Part shown: piece by piece, positions 37,930 to 47,860 of the stretch
Position numbering within the stretch: position 1 is the first letter of the stretch
Layout: every line of letters starts with the position of its first letter
NCBI RefSeq assembly: GCF_009497895.1
Contig: NZ_CP033116.1
Coordinates: 2,666,001-2,730,000 of the forward strand
Source: Halopseudomonas pelagia
Lineage (GTDB): Bacteria; Pseudomonadota; Gammaproteobacteria; Pseudomonadales; Pseudomonadaceae
Length of the DNA stretch: 64,000 nucleotides
Direction of reading: 5' to 3'
Notes under the pieces: model-generated
Told to the model about the DNA's origin: nothing
The model's database searches: none
What the model saw: only the letters and a program-made list of their open reading frames with translations
Translations under genes and position numbers: made by a program

Positions 37930-38190
37930 ATGGCCGTTGAAGTTGTTTACCGCAGTAGCAGAGACCCGGAGCAATTGTTCATGGACAAAGCCGAAGCCGA
38001 TCGCCACGACAAAATGCTTGAACTGGCTGAGACATTGGGTGAAGTTTTGCAGAGGGCAGTACCCTCGTTGGATGAAAAGACCGCTGAAGAGGTCAGCTTG
38101 TTTATGGCACAACATCGCGACGCCTTCAGTAAGGCCTTCAAAAATAATCCTGATGCATTATCTGAAGTTTTTACAAATAATAACAAGTGA
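37930..38190 (+). CDS. yebG: SOS-induced YebG family protein
   Basis: 86 residues, beginning MAVEVVYRSSRDPEQLF with the conserved MDKAEADRHDKMLELAE segment. ATG 37930 is the family start; the frame is open to 37780 but that part overlaps the LexA box. YebG is a small DNA-damage-inducible cytoplasmic protein of unclear biochemical role. Confidence 0.92.
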   Translation: MAVEVVYRSSRDPEQLFMDKAEADRHDKMLELAETLGEVLQRAVPSLDEKTAEEVSLFMAQHRDAFSKAFKNNPDALSEVFTNNNK

Positions 38191-38541
38191 TATCAAAATA
38201 GTGGGTTCTGGCTCTACCAGTACTCATCTGTACTGAGCGTGGGACGTTTAATATGAAACCAGTATGACATTAAATTAGTTTCAATTAGCGACTGTCCAGC
38301 TATTAGTCATAATGCCGGCAAAATGTGCGTCACTTCATGTTTTGCCAGTTTCCCGTCACTGCCAATGGAACTCTCTTCCAGCGCAGCCTGTCAAAATCAA
38401 GCATTTCAAATAATTAAAACTTCCTAATGCCAGCTTCATTTTCCAGTGTTGGATAAATCTGGATTAGGGGTGGCTGTGTCTTGCGTTCCGAACAAGGCAT
38501 TTGCAAGAAACAAGTAAATCAACTTAGGTCAACTAACGCTT
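38191..38541. other. intergenic stretch before the nitroreductase gene
   Basis: About 350 AT-rich bases. No gene, RNA or clear terminator is seen. It presumably holds the promoter of the nitroreductase/pyruvyl-transferase pair. Confidence 0.5.
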
Positions 38542-39648
38542 ATGAGTATTTTGAAGTATCCGCTGAAAAAACTATTGCCGCAAAGTGGCATTGAAAGTTT
38601 GAAGCGGTTGCGCGATAACGCCTCAATCGCTTGGATAAAAGCTCTGGTTCGTTCGGCTTTTTTGCGACGCGTCCATTACGCCTTTTTTTCGGATGCTTTC
38701 GACCACGAAGCTCAAGCAGTAGTGGAAGGGCAACTGCGGCATGTACGAAATCGCAGCGGCGTAGAAAGTAGTAATTTCTTTCTCAGACGAGCGGTTCACC
38801 GCATCGAGAAAGGCCTGATCATGCAGCCGCGGCGCGACGTATTCGCGCTGGACTACATTGAACAGACGGTTGATGCCTACTCCCGCTCATTGGGCGGCTC
38901 GGTCGACTCCTACGAGATCTGCTGGGCACATGATGTATTGGCAGCGTACTTTGAGATGTCGGCTACCCATCCCGTCATTAATAGAGCGCGGGAGCGTTTC
39001 CTTGCGTTCAAGTCGCCTCACGATATAGCGGATGACCTTCGCCACGAAGGGGAAGGCCGCGTGCCTTTCGCTGCGGGTGATGCTGTTGCACCGGTTAGCT
39101 ACGCCTCCTTCACTCAGCTATGCATGAAGAGACGCTCTGTACGTTGGTATGACGGCAGGGCAGTCCCTCGGCAAATTATCGACCAGGCGGTGGAGCTGGC
39201 CGTGCAGTCCCCAAGCGCATGTAATCGCCAGCCATTCAGATTTATTGTTTTCGATGATCCTCAGGATATTGCTCAGGTGTCGGAACTGCCCATGGGCGTA
39301 GCGGGCTTTAATCACAACTTCCCGGCGATGGTAGCCATCGTAGGCCGCATGCGAGCCTACCCGCATGCGCGTGATAGGCACGTTATCTATATAGACGGGG
39401 CCCTGGCAGCCATGTCTTTCATCTTCGCGCTGGAGACCTTGGGGGTTTCTTCATGCTCGATTAACTGGCCGGATATACCCGAGCGGGAGCGGGCAGCTAC
39501 CAAGCTGTTGGGGTTGGATCCAGATGAGCGCATCGTCATGTTCATTTCCCTGGGATATGCCGCCCACGAATCACTAGTGCCGTATTCACAAAAGATCTCC
39601 CTGGAGGAGGCACGCGTTTACGGCAACTTCGCGGCTACCTCTGTCTGA
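38542..39648 (+). CDS. nitroreductase-family protein
   Basis: 368 residues. The C-terminal part (about 190-350) is a nitroreductase fold: KRRSVRWYDGRAVPRQIIDQAVELAVQSP, then CNRQPFRFIVF, and a late glycine-rich FISLGYA. The first 190 residues form an extension with basic and helical character that is not part of the standard fold. The flavin-binding Arg-Ser pair (RRSVR) is present. Its partner gene is a polysaccharide pyruvyl transferase, a pairing found in surface-polysaccharide loci, so it may modify a sugar or act in its oxidation. The substrate is unknown. It starts at ATG 38542. Confidence 0.82.
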   Translation: MSILKYPLKKLLPQSGIESLKRLRDNASIAWIKALVRSAFLRRVHYAFFSDAFDHEAQAVVEGQLRHVRNRSGVESSNFFLRRAVHRIEKGLIMQPRRDVFALDYIEQTVDAYSRSLGGSVDSYEICWAHDVLAAYFEMSATHPVINRARERFLAFKSPHDIADDLRHEGEGRVPFAAGDAVAPVSYASFTQLCMKRRSVRWYDGRAVPRQIIDQAVELAVQSPSACNRQPFRFIVFDDPQDIAQVSELPMGVAGFNHNFPAMVAIVGRMRAYPHARDRHVIYIDGALAAMSFIFALETLGVSSCSINWPDIPERERAATKLLGLDPDERIVMFISLGYAAHESLVPYSQKISLEEARVYGNFAATSV

Positions 39649-39764
39649 GGCGGCAGCAATGCCCCATACCTCAAAAGAACGCTCATTTCTTGACGATGGC
39701 GCACTCTTGAAGTCGCCCGTCTTTTTAATTTTTCCAGTTTGATCAAGACCCTAGGAAAACCTTT

Positions 39765-40910
39765 ATGTATGTAGAAGTGCGCAAAGCGGGATTTGTGAAC
39801 AAGGGAGCTGAACTGATGCTCAGGGCTGTTTTGGAGCAAGTGCAGGCGCAGTATCCCGAGGCTCGGACGGTTATGGAGCCGGGGCGGGATATGAGTCCTT
39901 ATCCTTATCAACAAAGAGCCAAGCTGGGCCTTTATCAAAAAGCCTGGTTATGGCGCAAGGGTATCCCTTTTGGTGACCTGGCAGCACTGCTGCCGGGCAG
40001 ATTGCGCGAGATGTATGGCGTCGTGCTCGACAAGGATATAGACGTGGTGCTGGATGCCGCGGGCTTTGCTTATACGGATCAATGGGGGCCGGAACTGTCT
40101 GAGGAGCTGGCAAGGTCTTCGGCGCGCTGGAAAAGCCGGGGGGCAAAAGTGATTATGTTGCCGCAAGCATTCGGTCCGTTCCGTGATGGCAAGAGCAAGG
40201 AGGCGGTTAAACGCTTCGTGGGAAACGCTGACCTCATTTATGCTCGCGAAAGAATTTCTTACGAGTATCTAACCGATATCGTCGGTAAGGCCGAGCATAT
40301 AAAGCAGTGCCCGGACTTTACCAACCTGATCAAGGGCCGGTGTCCAGATTATTTCGACCGCACAACCCATCAGGTCTGCATCGTGCCTAATTTCCGCATG
40401 ATGGACAAAACCAGCGACGCTGTAGCCAAGGGCTACATTCCCTTTCTGGAACGGGTCACTCGGATTTTGCTCAAACGGGATGCCAAGCCCTTCCTTCTGG
40501 TGCACGAGGGTGCAGATGATCTGCGATTGGCCGAGCAGGTATCCCAGGCGGTGGGGGGCGTGCCTATCCTCAGGGAAAGCGACCCGCTGGCAATCAAGGG
40601 GATTTTGGGCGCGTGCAGAGGCACGGTGGGCAGCCGTTTTCATGGTCTAGTGAGTGCTTTGTCGCAGGGCGTTCCGTCGCTGGCGACTGGCTGGAGTCAC
40701 AAATATCAAATGCTGTTTGCCGACTATGGTTTCGATCAAGGCGTTCTGGATATAAACCTGACCGATGAGCAGCTGGAACAGGCTTTGGACTATCTGACCG
40801 ATGCTGCCTTGTCCGCCGAATTGTCATCGACATTGATGAGACGCTCTCATGCGCTTAAGCAACAAAGCCGAAAAATGTGGAACGAGGTATTCGACCTCAT
40901 TGCTTCTTGA
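39765..40910 (+). CDS. polysaccharide pyruvyl transferase family protein
   Basis: 381 residues of the WcaK/CsaB-like family: an N-terminal region with GFVNKGAELMLRAVLEQV, the central KVIMLPQAFGPFRD, and the C-terminal GTVGSRFHGLVSALSQGVPS carrying the conserved Arg-x-His pair. Such enzymes transfer pyruvate from phosphoenolpyruvate to sugar hydroxyls in exopolysaccharides. It lies 116 bases after the nitroreductase gene. No glycosyltransferases or export genes are nearby, so it is an isolated pair. Confidence 0.85.
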   Translation: MYVEVRKAGFVNKGAELMLRAVLEQVQAQYPEARTVMEPGRDMSPYPYQQRAKLGLYQKAWLWRKGIPFGDLAALLPGRLREMYGVVLDKDIDVVLDAAGFAYTDQWGPELSEELARSSARWKSRGAKVIMLPQAFGPFRDGKSKEAVKRFVGNADLIYARERISYEYLTDIVGKAEHIKQCPDFTNLIKGRCPDYFDRTTHQVCIVPNFRMMDKTSDAVAKGYIPFLERVTRILLKRDAKPFLLVHEGADDLRLAEQVSQAVGGVPILRESDPLAIKGILGACRGTVGSRFHGLVSALSQGVPSLATGWSHKYQMLFADYGFDQGVLDINLTDEQLEQALDYLTDAALSAELSSTLMRRSHALKQQSRKMWNEVFDLIAS

Positions 40911-40991
40911 AACGACCACAAGCTGATTCCGCATAGCCTGGCGCCGCAGCAATTGCTGCGGATTATCAAGCCTGTTTGCGCAAAGCAGAAC

Positions 40992-41022
40992 AAAACGCCC
41001 CGAGCAATCGAGGCGTTTTTTT
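40992..41022. terminator. bidirectional terminator
   Basis: An AAAACGCC...GGCGTTTTTTT hairpin lies between the converging pyruvyl transferase and FadL-type genes. The A-run on one side and T-run on the other allow it to serve both strands. Confidence 0.8.
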
Positions 41023-41035
41023 CTTGCGCTAAAGG

Positions 41036-42265
41036 TCAGTAACTATAGGTGACCTGAGTAGACAAGCCATGTGCGCTATTGCGGTAGTCAGCGCTATAGT
41101 CCGAATAGCTGACGCTCGCCTGGTCTTCATGTAGATAGGCATAAGCCACATCCACGGTGACGTTGTCGGTCGCTTCCCAGCCGGCACCCAGAGACAGAAC
41201 CTTGCGGTTACCTACTGGAATACGAACGGTGCGATCAGCATCCGTCGTGGGGGAGCGGTCGAACGCCAGGCCGGTGCGCAGAACCACTTCCGGCGTGATT
41301 TGATAGGCCGCGCCGAACGCAAATGCCCAGGTATCCGACCAGTTGAGCTCTTCTTCTACTGTTCCAAACAGCGCTGGGGAGTTCTCATTTTCGATGATCA
41401 GCTGGTCAAACTGGCTCCAGCGTGTCCAGGTAGTACCCGCATAAAGTGTCCAGCGCTCATCGTGAGCGTAGGTCAAGGACACGTCGACTGACTCGGGCGT
41501 GGTCACATCCAGAGTGGCGTCATAACTGCCGTTGACCGGCAACTGTGCCGGGAAGCCGGACACGCGGGTTCTTCCTTCCAGCGTGTAATCGACACTGGAG
41601 TGGTAAGTGACACCCAGTGCCACGCGCTCGGACAGATCCACCAGCACGCCAGCGTTGAAACCGTAGCCGATATCGTCACCCTGAATATCCACGTTGGCAT
41701 CGCTCGGGCCGACGGGAACGGCACTGGTCAAGGTTCCTTCGATGCGATTGATGGTGGGGCCGAAACCGATTGAAACACGGTCGTTAACACGATAGCTGAG
41801 CGTAGGTTGCAGCGTTACTACCTGCACTTCGCTTTCCAGACCGTGGTAGCGGCCCTGGAAGCTGTCTTCGTAATCGCTGATTACACCAAAGGGCACATAG
41901 ACGCCCAGACCAAAATGCCAGTCGTCATTCAAGGGCCTGACGTAGTAGCCGAAGGGCACCGCTGCGACCGGAACCATATCGCCGTCGTTAGTGCCGCTTG
42001 TACTGCCTTGCGCATTGCTGATGTCGGTGTTGGCACTGATGACAGCAAAACCCCCGCTGATTTGCGCGCGGTCGAGCTTGGACATCCCGGCGGGGTTGCC
42101 GAATACGGTACTGGCATCTTGCGCGGAGGAGGAGCGCCCGGCGAAACCGGTGCCCATGCCGCTGGCACTTTGCTCGTTGATTGCAACGCCATTGGCCATC
42201 AGGTGGGTAGAAACGGTGGTTACCGCCAGTGCAAGTGCAGTTTTATAAACGACTTTCTTGATCAT
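41036..42265 (-). CDS. FadL-family outer-membrane transporter
   Basis: 409 residues. A signal peptide (to STHLMA) is followed by the FadL hallmark NGVAINEQSASGMGTGFAGRSSSAQDASTVFGNPAGMS, then a beta-barrel ending in QVTYSY (terminal aromatic). It takes up long-chain fatty acids or other hydrophobic compounds. It is the Toluene_X/FadL type; the substrate is not readable. Confidence 0.92.
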   Translation of the reverse strand: MIKKVVYKTALALAVTTVSTHLMANGVAINEQSASGMGTGFAGRSSSAQDASTVFGNPAGMSKLDRAQISGGFAVISANTDISNAQGSTSGTNDGDMVPVAAVPFGYYVRPLNDDWHFGLGVYVPFGVISDYEDSFQGRYHGLESEVQVVTLQPTLSYRVNDRVSIGFGPTINRIEGTLTSAVPVGPSDANVDIQGDDIGYGFNAGVLVDLSERVALGVTYHSSVDYTLEGRTRVSGFPAQLPVNGSYDATLDVTTPESVDVSLTYAHDERWTLYAGTTWTRWSQFDQLIIENENSPALFGTVEEELNWSDTWAFAFGAAYQITPEVVLRTGLAFDRSPTTDADRTVRIPVGNRKVLSLGAGWEATDNVTVDVAYAYLHEDQASVSYSDYSADYRNSAHGLSTQVTYSY

Positions 42266-42394
42266 GCAAAACTCCAGGGTTGTCAGGGTCGCGGAGGCTA
42301 CCGACGATTCCGACTGAAATCAATTCCTGGGGTTCAATAAAAATGGCTTAAAGAAAATTAGCGCCGACGCATCAGGCGGAATCAAGGAGAAAAC

Positions 42395-43108
42395 TCATAC
42401 TCCGCCAAGACGTGCGCGTTTGAGCTTCCGCCAGTGCCCGAGCCGAGTATTCAATTCGTCCAATTGGTTAATGCCTTGAGCGCGAGCCTTGCTCAAAAGG
42501 ATCAACATGATCTCGGCGGTAGCCATCGCATCGGCGGCGGCATTGTGACGCTCGGTATTATTGAGTTCGAAGTAGGTCTGCCAATCATCCAGTCCGCCAC
42601 GGCCGACAATCGCATCTGGACAGAGCATCGGTGCGATCTCGGCTACATCGAGGAATTTGTGCTGCAGGCGGTAACCTAGATCGTGGCGCAGGCTCTTGCT
42701 CAGCATGCGCTGATCAAAGCCAGCGTGGAAGGCGAGGAAAACACACTCGCCAGCAAACTCCATAAAATCCAGCAACGCGTCTTGTGGCGCCATGCCCAGA
42801 GCCACCTCGCTGGGCGGTATACCGTGTATGAGAATGGCTTCGGTCACTTTGTGGTTGGCCCGGTAAAGGGTGCTCTCGTACTGGGTGCCCATATCGATCG
42901 CGCCGCGCTCGATCACCACCGCGCCTATAGACAGGACCTTGTCACGCTGGGTATTCAGGCCGCTGGTTTCAACATCCACCACAACCAGCTTGGTCTCGTG
43001 CAGTGGTGTCTGGTCCAGCGGTTGCGGCGCAGGCAGGTGATCACGTCGGTCGCGCTGGAGCTCACTGATACTCGCCGTGCGACGATGTAGCCAACTCAGC
43101 GGGCTCAT
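42395..43108 (-). CDS. DnaQ-like 3'-5' exonuclease
   Basis: 237 residues with an RNase H-like DEDDh exonuclease domain (about 40-210): motif I VDVETSG, motif II around AFHAGFD, and motif III HNAAADA. It overlaps the end of the DUF294/CBS gene by four bases, the same pairing as PA3232-PA3233 in P. aeruginosa. It is not the polymerase III epsilon subunit (dnaQ), which lies elsewhere in such genomes. It may be a dedicated nuclease of unknown target. Confidence 0.88.
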   Translation of the reverse strand: MSPLSWLHRRTASISELQRDRRDHLPAPQPLDQTPLHETKLVVVDVETSGLNTQRDKVLSIGAVVIERGAIDMGTQYESTLYRANHKVTEAILIHGIPPSEVALGMAPQDALLDFMEFAGECVFLAFHAGFDQRMLSKSLRHDLGYRLQHKFLDVAEIAPMLCPDAIVGRGGLDDWQTYFELNNTERHNAAADAMATAEIMLILLSKARAQGINQLDELNTRLGHWRKLKRARLGGV

Positions 43109-45045
43109 AATTGGTACCTCAGAGCCAGGCTCGCTTGCAGCCTTTTTGCCTGGCGGAATGATTCGCGGAGAATGCGACGATCCAGATGGTTGAGGATGTC
43201 CGGATCAATCCGGTTGCTGAACGGCAGACCTTGCCTGTCTTGTAGTTGATGCTGTTGCATGCGGATCAATTGGATGAAGTGATAGGCCTCTTCGTATGCG
43301 GCAGCATCCTTGGCGTCGATGACCTCAATGGTGCTCAGCTGACGAAAGCGCTCCAGCGTATTGCACTCGGCAATGCCATGGGCCAGGGCAAGCAAGCGCG
43401 CACCGTCGACAAAGGGCATCAAGCCCTGCTTTTTCAAGTCCAGCGTATCCTTCTCAGCGCCGCTGCGCGCCACCACAAAGTCGCGGAAGCGCCCAATGGG
43501 TGGCCGCTGTTCTAGCGCGTTGTGAGCGAGCATATGCTGGAACAGCGCGTTGTTGCTGACTTTGTCCAGCACCCCGGCGAACAGTTTTCGAGCGCCGTCC
43601 GCCTCGCCCCAGACGACGCGGTAGTCGAAGAAAATCGAGGAGGCCATCAGGTTTTTTGGCGTCGCTGAGCTAATAAACTGGTCGAACCGCCTGTCCCATT
43701 CATGCCTCGACAGACACAGCTCGGGGTTGCTGGCCATGATGTTGCCCTTGCACAAGGTAAAACCACACTCGGCCAGCCCGAGGGTGATTTTCTGCGCCAA
43801 AGGCAGCAGCAGGCCGCGCATTCGCGCCGCTTCTGCAGCGTCGTCAGCCTCGAATAGAATGCCGTTGTCCTGGTCGGTGTGCAGCGTTTGCTCGCGGCGC
43901 CCCTCACTGCCAAAACATAGCCAGGTGAACGGAAAGCCTGGATCGCCGTGTTCTTCAATGCACAGTTCTATGACCCGGCAGACGGTGTGGTCGTTGAGCA
44001 GGGTAATGATGTGCGTGATCTGGGTTGAGGATGCGCCGTGGGCCATCATGCTTTCGACCAATTGGCGAATATCGGTGCGCAACGCCGCCAGGGTGCTGAC
44101 CCGGGCGGCCTGACGAATGGTCCTGGCCAGATGGACCAGATCAACGCGCTGCAAGGAAAACAGATCTCGCTCGGATACCACGCCGACCAACCTATCCTGG
44201 TCAACCACGCAGATGTGCGCTATATGCCGACCAGTCATGGCAATCGCTGCATCGAAGGCGGAGGCGCTGGAAGTCAGGTGGAAGGGGGGAGAGGACATCA
44301 CCCGATGGATAGGCTCATCCATGTCGACCTCGCCCAGCGCCACGACTTTGCGCAGATCGCGCAGGGTAAAGATGCCTTGCGGTTTGTTATCTGAATCAAC
44401 GATGACAATACTGCCGACATTGGCCTCGTGCATGTGCCTGACGGCAACGCGTACAGGTAATTCCGCGGCGCAGCTGACCGGGCTGCGCACGGCCAGATCG
44501 CCAAGGCGGGTATCCAGCGAATACTGGGAGCCGAGATTCTCCGCCGCCTGCATCTGGGCTTGCTGATTGACCTGATCCAGCAGACTACTCACACCACGCA
44601 GGGCAAAGTCGCGAAAGGGTGCAGACATGGCAAACAGCCTGGCAAAGTCAGCGCGGGGTAATGCTAGACAAAACGTATCCTTGCCGGCCAGATGTTCGGT
44701 CCGCGTGGCTCGCTCGCCAATCAATGCCGCGAGTGGAAAGCACTCACCCTGGCTAATCTCGAAGGTGGTTTCCGGTGTCTCCTGGCCAGCGAGCATCCGT
44801 TCGCCCCTGACCAACCCCTGTTTGACGATATAAAAATGTTTTACCGGACCTTCCTGCGGGCGGATGATGGATTCGCCACTGGCAAAGAAACACAACTGGC
44901 AATGCTCCACCATAAACGCCAGGTGATGCGTATCCATCAGGTTGAAGGGCGGGTAATTAAGCAAAAAGGTCATGGTGCCATGCACATTCTGCATAACCGC
45001 GGTTTTGCCGGTGGCGGCGAAGGGGTCTTCCTTACTCATGAGCAT
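43105..45045 (-). CDS. cNMP-binding / CBS / DUF294 nucleotidyltransferase-like protein
   Basis: 646 residues: an N-terminal cyclic-nucleotide-binding-like domain (about 40-150), paired CBS domains (about 185-310), a DUF294 nucleotidyltransferase-like domain with GSEGRREQTLHTDQDN (about 380-400), and a C-terminal substrate-binding helical domain. The GSEGR...DQD signature is of the GlnD-type. Similar genes neighbour acetate-uptake and acetyl-CoA synthetase genes, matching prpE on the other strand here. It may regulate by nucleotidylation, but the target is unknown. Confidence 0.88.
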   Translation of the reverse strand: MLMSKEDPFAATGKTAVMQNVHGTMTFLLNYPPFNLMDTHHLAFMVEHCQLCFFASGESIIRPQEGPVKHFYIVKQGLVRGERMLAGQETPETTFEISQGECFPLAALIGERATRTEHLAGKDTFCLALPRADFARLFAMSAPFRDFALRGVSSLLDQVNQQAQMQAAENLGSQYSLDTRLGDLAVRSPVSCAAELPVRVAVRHMHEANVGSIVIVDSDNKPQGIFTLRDLRKVVALGEVDMDEPIHRVMSSPPFHLTSSASAFDAAIAMTGRHIAHICVVDQDRLVGVVSERDLFSLQRVDLVHLARTIRQAARVSTLAALRTDIRQLVESMMAHGASSTQITHIITLLNDHTVCRVIELCIEEHGDPGFPFTWLCFGSEGRREQTLHTDQDNGILFEADDAAEAARMRGLLLPLAQKITLGLAECGFTLCKGNIMASNPELCLSRHEWDRRFDQFISSATPKNLMASSIFFDYRVVWGEADGARKLFAGVLDKVSNNALFQHMLAHNALEQRPPIGRFRDFVVARSGAEKDTLDLKKQGLMPFVDGARLLALAHGIAECNTLERFRQLSTIEVIDAKDAAAYEEAYHFIQLIRMQQHQLQDRQGLPFSNRIDPDILNHLDRRILRESFRQAKRLQASLALRYQL

Positions 45046-45165
45046 GACCTTTTTGTATGTGTGGCGAGTATGGCAGACCGCCGCCCAGCACCCATCCTAC
45101 GTAAGTCTAGTTCCCTTATAAACGATGTGGTTTAGTCTGGCGGCATAATAAGAGGATTACCGTTC

Positions 45166-47073
45166 ATGCCATCCACCCATTTGCACCCGCCAACCTATGC
45201 CCAAGCCTATATCCAGGCGCGACGCGAGCCCGAAACATTCTGGGCTGAGCAAGCCGCAGACCTCGCCTGGCACACGCCGCCGACTGCCATTTTGCAGCAG
45301 GACGCCGAAGGTAATTATCAATGGTTTGCTGACGGACGGTTGAATACTGCCTGGCTGGCAGTTGACGCCCATGTGGAGGCAGGCAGGGGCGAGCAAACCG
45401 CACTGATTTACGACTCACCGGTGACCCATGGCAAAGCGCGTATCAGCTACCGCGAGCTGGCCGGCCGGGTGGCTCAGTGCGCGGGTATGCTGCGTGCCTT
45501 GGGTGTGAACAAAGGCGACCGGGTAATCATCTATATGCCGATGATTCCTGAAGCCGTAGTCGCGATGCTCGCCTGCGCTCGGCTGGGCGCGGTGCACTGC
45601 GTGGTGTTTGGCGGTTTTGCAGCTCATGAGTTGGCGGTGCGCATCGATGATGCCCAGGCGGACGTTATTCTGACCGCATCCTGTGGGGTCGAAGTTGACC
45701 GCATTATTCCCTACAAACCGCTGGTCGATGCTGCTATCAACGAAGCAGCCCATCCCGTCCGGCATTGTGTGGTCTATCAACGACCCCAGTGCCGTGCAGA
45801 ACTCTACAGTGATCGCGATCTGGAATGGCAGCAAGCCCTGGCCAATGCCGAGCCAGCTGACGCGGTACCGGTGCTGGCCGGCGACCCGCTTTACATACTT
45901 TACACCTCTGGCACCACCGGCAAGCCCAAGGGCGTGGTGCGCGATCATGGCGGCCACGCCATAGCCATGCGCTACAGCATGCAAGTGGTGTATGACATGC
46001 AACCCGGCGATGTGTTCTGGGCTGCCTCGGACGTTGGTTGGGTGGTAGGGCACTCCTATATTGTCTATGGGCCGCTACTGGCAGGCTGCACAACGGTGCT
46101 CTACGAAGGCAAGCCTGTTCGCACCCCGGACGCAGGTGCGTTCTGGCGCGTGTGCGCCGAATACGGCGTCAAGGCGCTGTTCGCCGCGCCAACGGCGTTC
46201 CGCGCGATTCGAAAGGAAGACCCGCAAGCGGCGCTCGCCCATGCTGCCGATTTGTCCAAGCTGGAGCGGCTGTATCTGGCTGGGGAGCGCCTGGACCCGC
46301 CTACATGGGCATGGCTTGAGGAACACTTCCAGAGGCCGATTATCGATCACTGGTGGCAGACCGAGACCGGCTGGGCCATCGCTGCCAACCCGGCGGGGTA
46401 TGGACTCCAAGCTGCAAAAATGGGCTCGGCGACCTATCCCATGCCAGGCTTTGAGGTGGCGATACTCGACGATGAAGGGTTGCCGGTAGCCGCGGGTGCT
46501 CAAGGCAACATTGCCCTGAAGATGCCGCTGCCCCCGGGCTGTCTTACCGGCATCTGGGGCAATCCGGCACGCTTTCGCGAAGGTTATCTCAATACGTTTC
46601 CCGGCTATTACCAATCTGGCGACGCCGGCTACCTGGACACTGACGGCTACTTGTTTGTAATGGGCCGCACTGACGACATCATCAATGTCGCCGGCCATCG
46701 ATTATCGACCGGAGAAATGGAAGAAGTGCTCGGCGCTCACAGCGCGGTGGCTGAATGTGCGGTGATCGGCATACCTGATGAACTCAAGGGCGAGCTGCCG
46801 CTGGGCCTGGTGGTGCTGAAAAATGAGGTGGCGATAGACCCCGAAACGCTGAGCGCGGAACTGGTGGCAATGGTTCGGCGGGATATAGGCGCGTTGGCCT
46901 GCTTCAAAGGTGCGCTGATCGTCAAGCGCTTGCCCAAGACCCGCTCCGGAAAAATACTGCGGCGGATCATGCGGCAGATGGCGGCTGGCGAATCTTTCAG
47001 CGTGCCATCCACCATTGATGATCCTGCCTGCCTGGATGAGCTGGCAGCGCAGCTTGGCAGCGCTGATCGCTAG
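45166..47073 (+). CDS. prpE: propionyl-CoA synthetase PrpE
   Basis: 635 residues, acyl-CoA synthetase (ANL) family. ATP-binding YTSGTTGKPKGVV, the A5 motif WWQTETGW, and the C-terminal catalytic Lys in KTRSGKILRR, the site of regulatory acylation in Acs and PrpE. The opening matches PrpE rather than acetyl-CoA synthetase, although acetate activity cannot be excluded. It is divergent from the DUF294 gene. Confidence 0.88.
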   Translation: MPSTHLHPPTYAQAYIQARREPETFWAEQAADLAWHTPPTAILQQDAEGNYQWFADGRLNTAWLAVDAHVEAGRGEQTALIYDSPVTHGKARISYRELAGRVAQCAGMLRALGVNKGDRVIIYMPMIPEAVVAMLACARLGAVHCVVFGGFAAHELAVRIDDAQADVILTASCGVEVDRIIPYKPLVDAAINEAAHPVRHCVVYQRPQCRAELYSDRDLEWQQALANAEPADAVPVLAGDPLYILYTSGTTGKPKGVVRDHGGHAIAMRYSMQVVYDMQPGDVFWAASDVGWVVGHSYIVYGPLLAGCTTVLYEGKPVRTPDAGAFWRVCAEYGVKALFAAPTAFRAIRKEDPQAALAHAADLSKLERLYLAGERLDPPTWAWLEEHFQRPIIDHWWQTETGWAIAANPAGYGLQAAKMGSATYPMPGFEVAILDDEGLPVAAGAQGNIALKMPLPPGCLTGIWGNPARFREGYLNTFPGYYQSGDAGYLDTDGYLFVMGRTDDIINVAGHRLSTGEMEEVLGAHSAVAECAVIGIPDELKGELPLGLVVLKNEVAIDPETLSAELVAMVRRDIGALACFKGALIVKRLPKTRSGKILRRIMRQMAAGESFSVPSTIDDPACLDELAAQLGSADR

Positions 47074-47213
47074 ATCAGCCGTTCCCCTGGAGGCGGCGAT
47101 TTGCTATGGTACCGCCTAGTGAATCAGGGCTGAGCTTGTGCCGGCCAAACTGCCTGAGTCGGACGTTGGGCAGTTCTTGAAATGCCGCTCGTTCAATGCA
47201 CAAGGGGTCGGAT

Positions 47214-47858
47214 TTGATCAAGGTACTGGTAGTAGATGACCATGATCTGGTGCGCATGGGCATCAGCCGAATGCTCAGTGATGTGCAAGGCATCAGCGTA
47301 GTAGGCGAAGCAGACTCCGGAGAATCAGCCGTAACGCAAGCACGCACACTAAAGCCCGATGTGGTCCTGATGGATGTGCGCATGCCCGGCATCGGTGGTC
47401 TCGAAGCGACGCGTAAACTCCTCCTGCACGACAAACATCTGCGCATCATTGCGGTGACGGTGTGTGATGAGGAGCCGTTTCCAACACGCTTGATGCAAGC
47501 CGGTGCGGCTGGCTATGTGACCAAGGGCGCGGCGCTGGATGAAATGGTGACAGCCATTCGCCAGGTGGCGGCGGGGCAACGGTATATCAGCCCGGATATT
47601 GCCCAGCAGCTTGCGCTCAAGGCCTTCGCGCCGGCCAGTGACTCGCCTTTCGACAATCTCTCCGAACGCGAAATGCAGATCGCCTATATGATTGTCAGTT
47701 GTGAAAAAGTGCAGAATATTGCCGACAAGCTGTGTCTGAGCCCGAAGACCGTCAATACTTACCGCTACCGCTTGTTCGAGAAGCTGAACATCACCAGTGA
47801 CGTTGAACTGACGCTGTTGGCCGTGCGCCACGGTATGGTCGACGCCATTCCTCGCTAA
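47214..47858 (+). CDS. gacA: global response regulator GacA
   Basis: 214 residues: receiver (VVDDHDL; phospho-Asp in [10 protein letters not shown]) and LuxR helix-turn-helix ([21 protein letters not shown]). It starts at TTG 47214 ([14 protein letters not shown]), as known for gacA of other pseudomonads, eight bases after AAGGGG; an ATG 18 bases earlier is less likely. It lies directly before uvrC, the conserved order in Pseudomonas. It controls small regulatory RNAs with GacS. NahK in this window is also known to feed the GacS network. Confidence 0.96.
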   Translation: MIKVLVVDDHDLVRMGISRMLSDVQGISVVGEADSGESAVTQARTLKPDVVLMDVRMPGIGGLEATRKLLLHDKHLRIIAVTVCDEEPFPTRLMQAGAAGYVTKGAALDEMVTAIRQVAAGQRYISPDIAQQLALKAFAPASDSPFDNLSEREMQIAYMIVSCEKVQNIADKLCLSPKTVNTYRYRLFEKLNITSDVELTLLAVRHGMVDAIPR

Positions 47859-47860
47859 GC

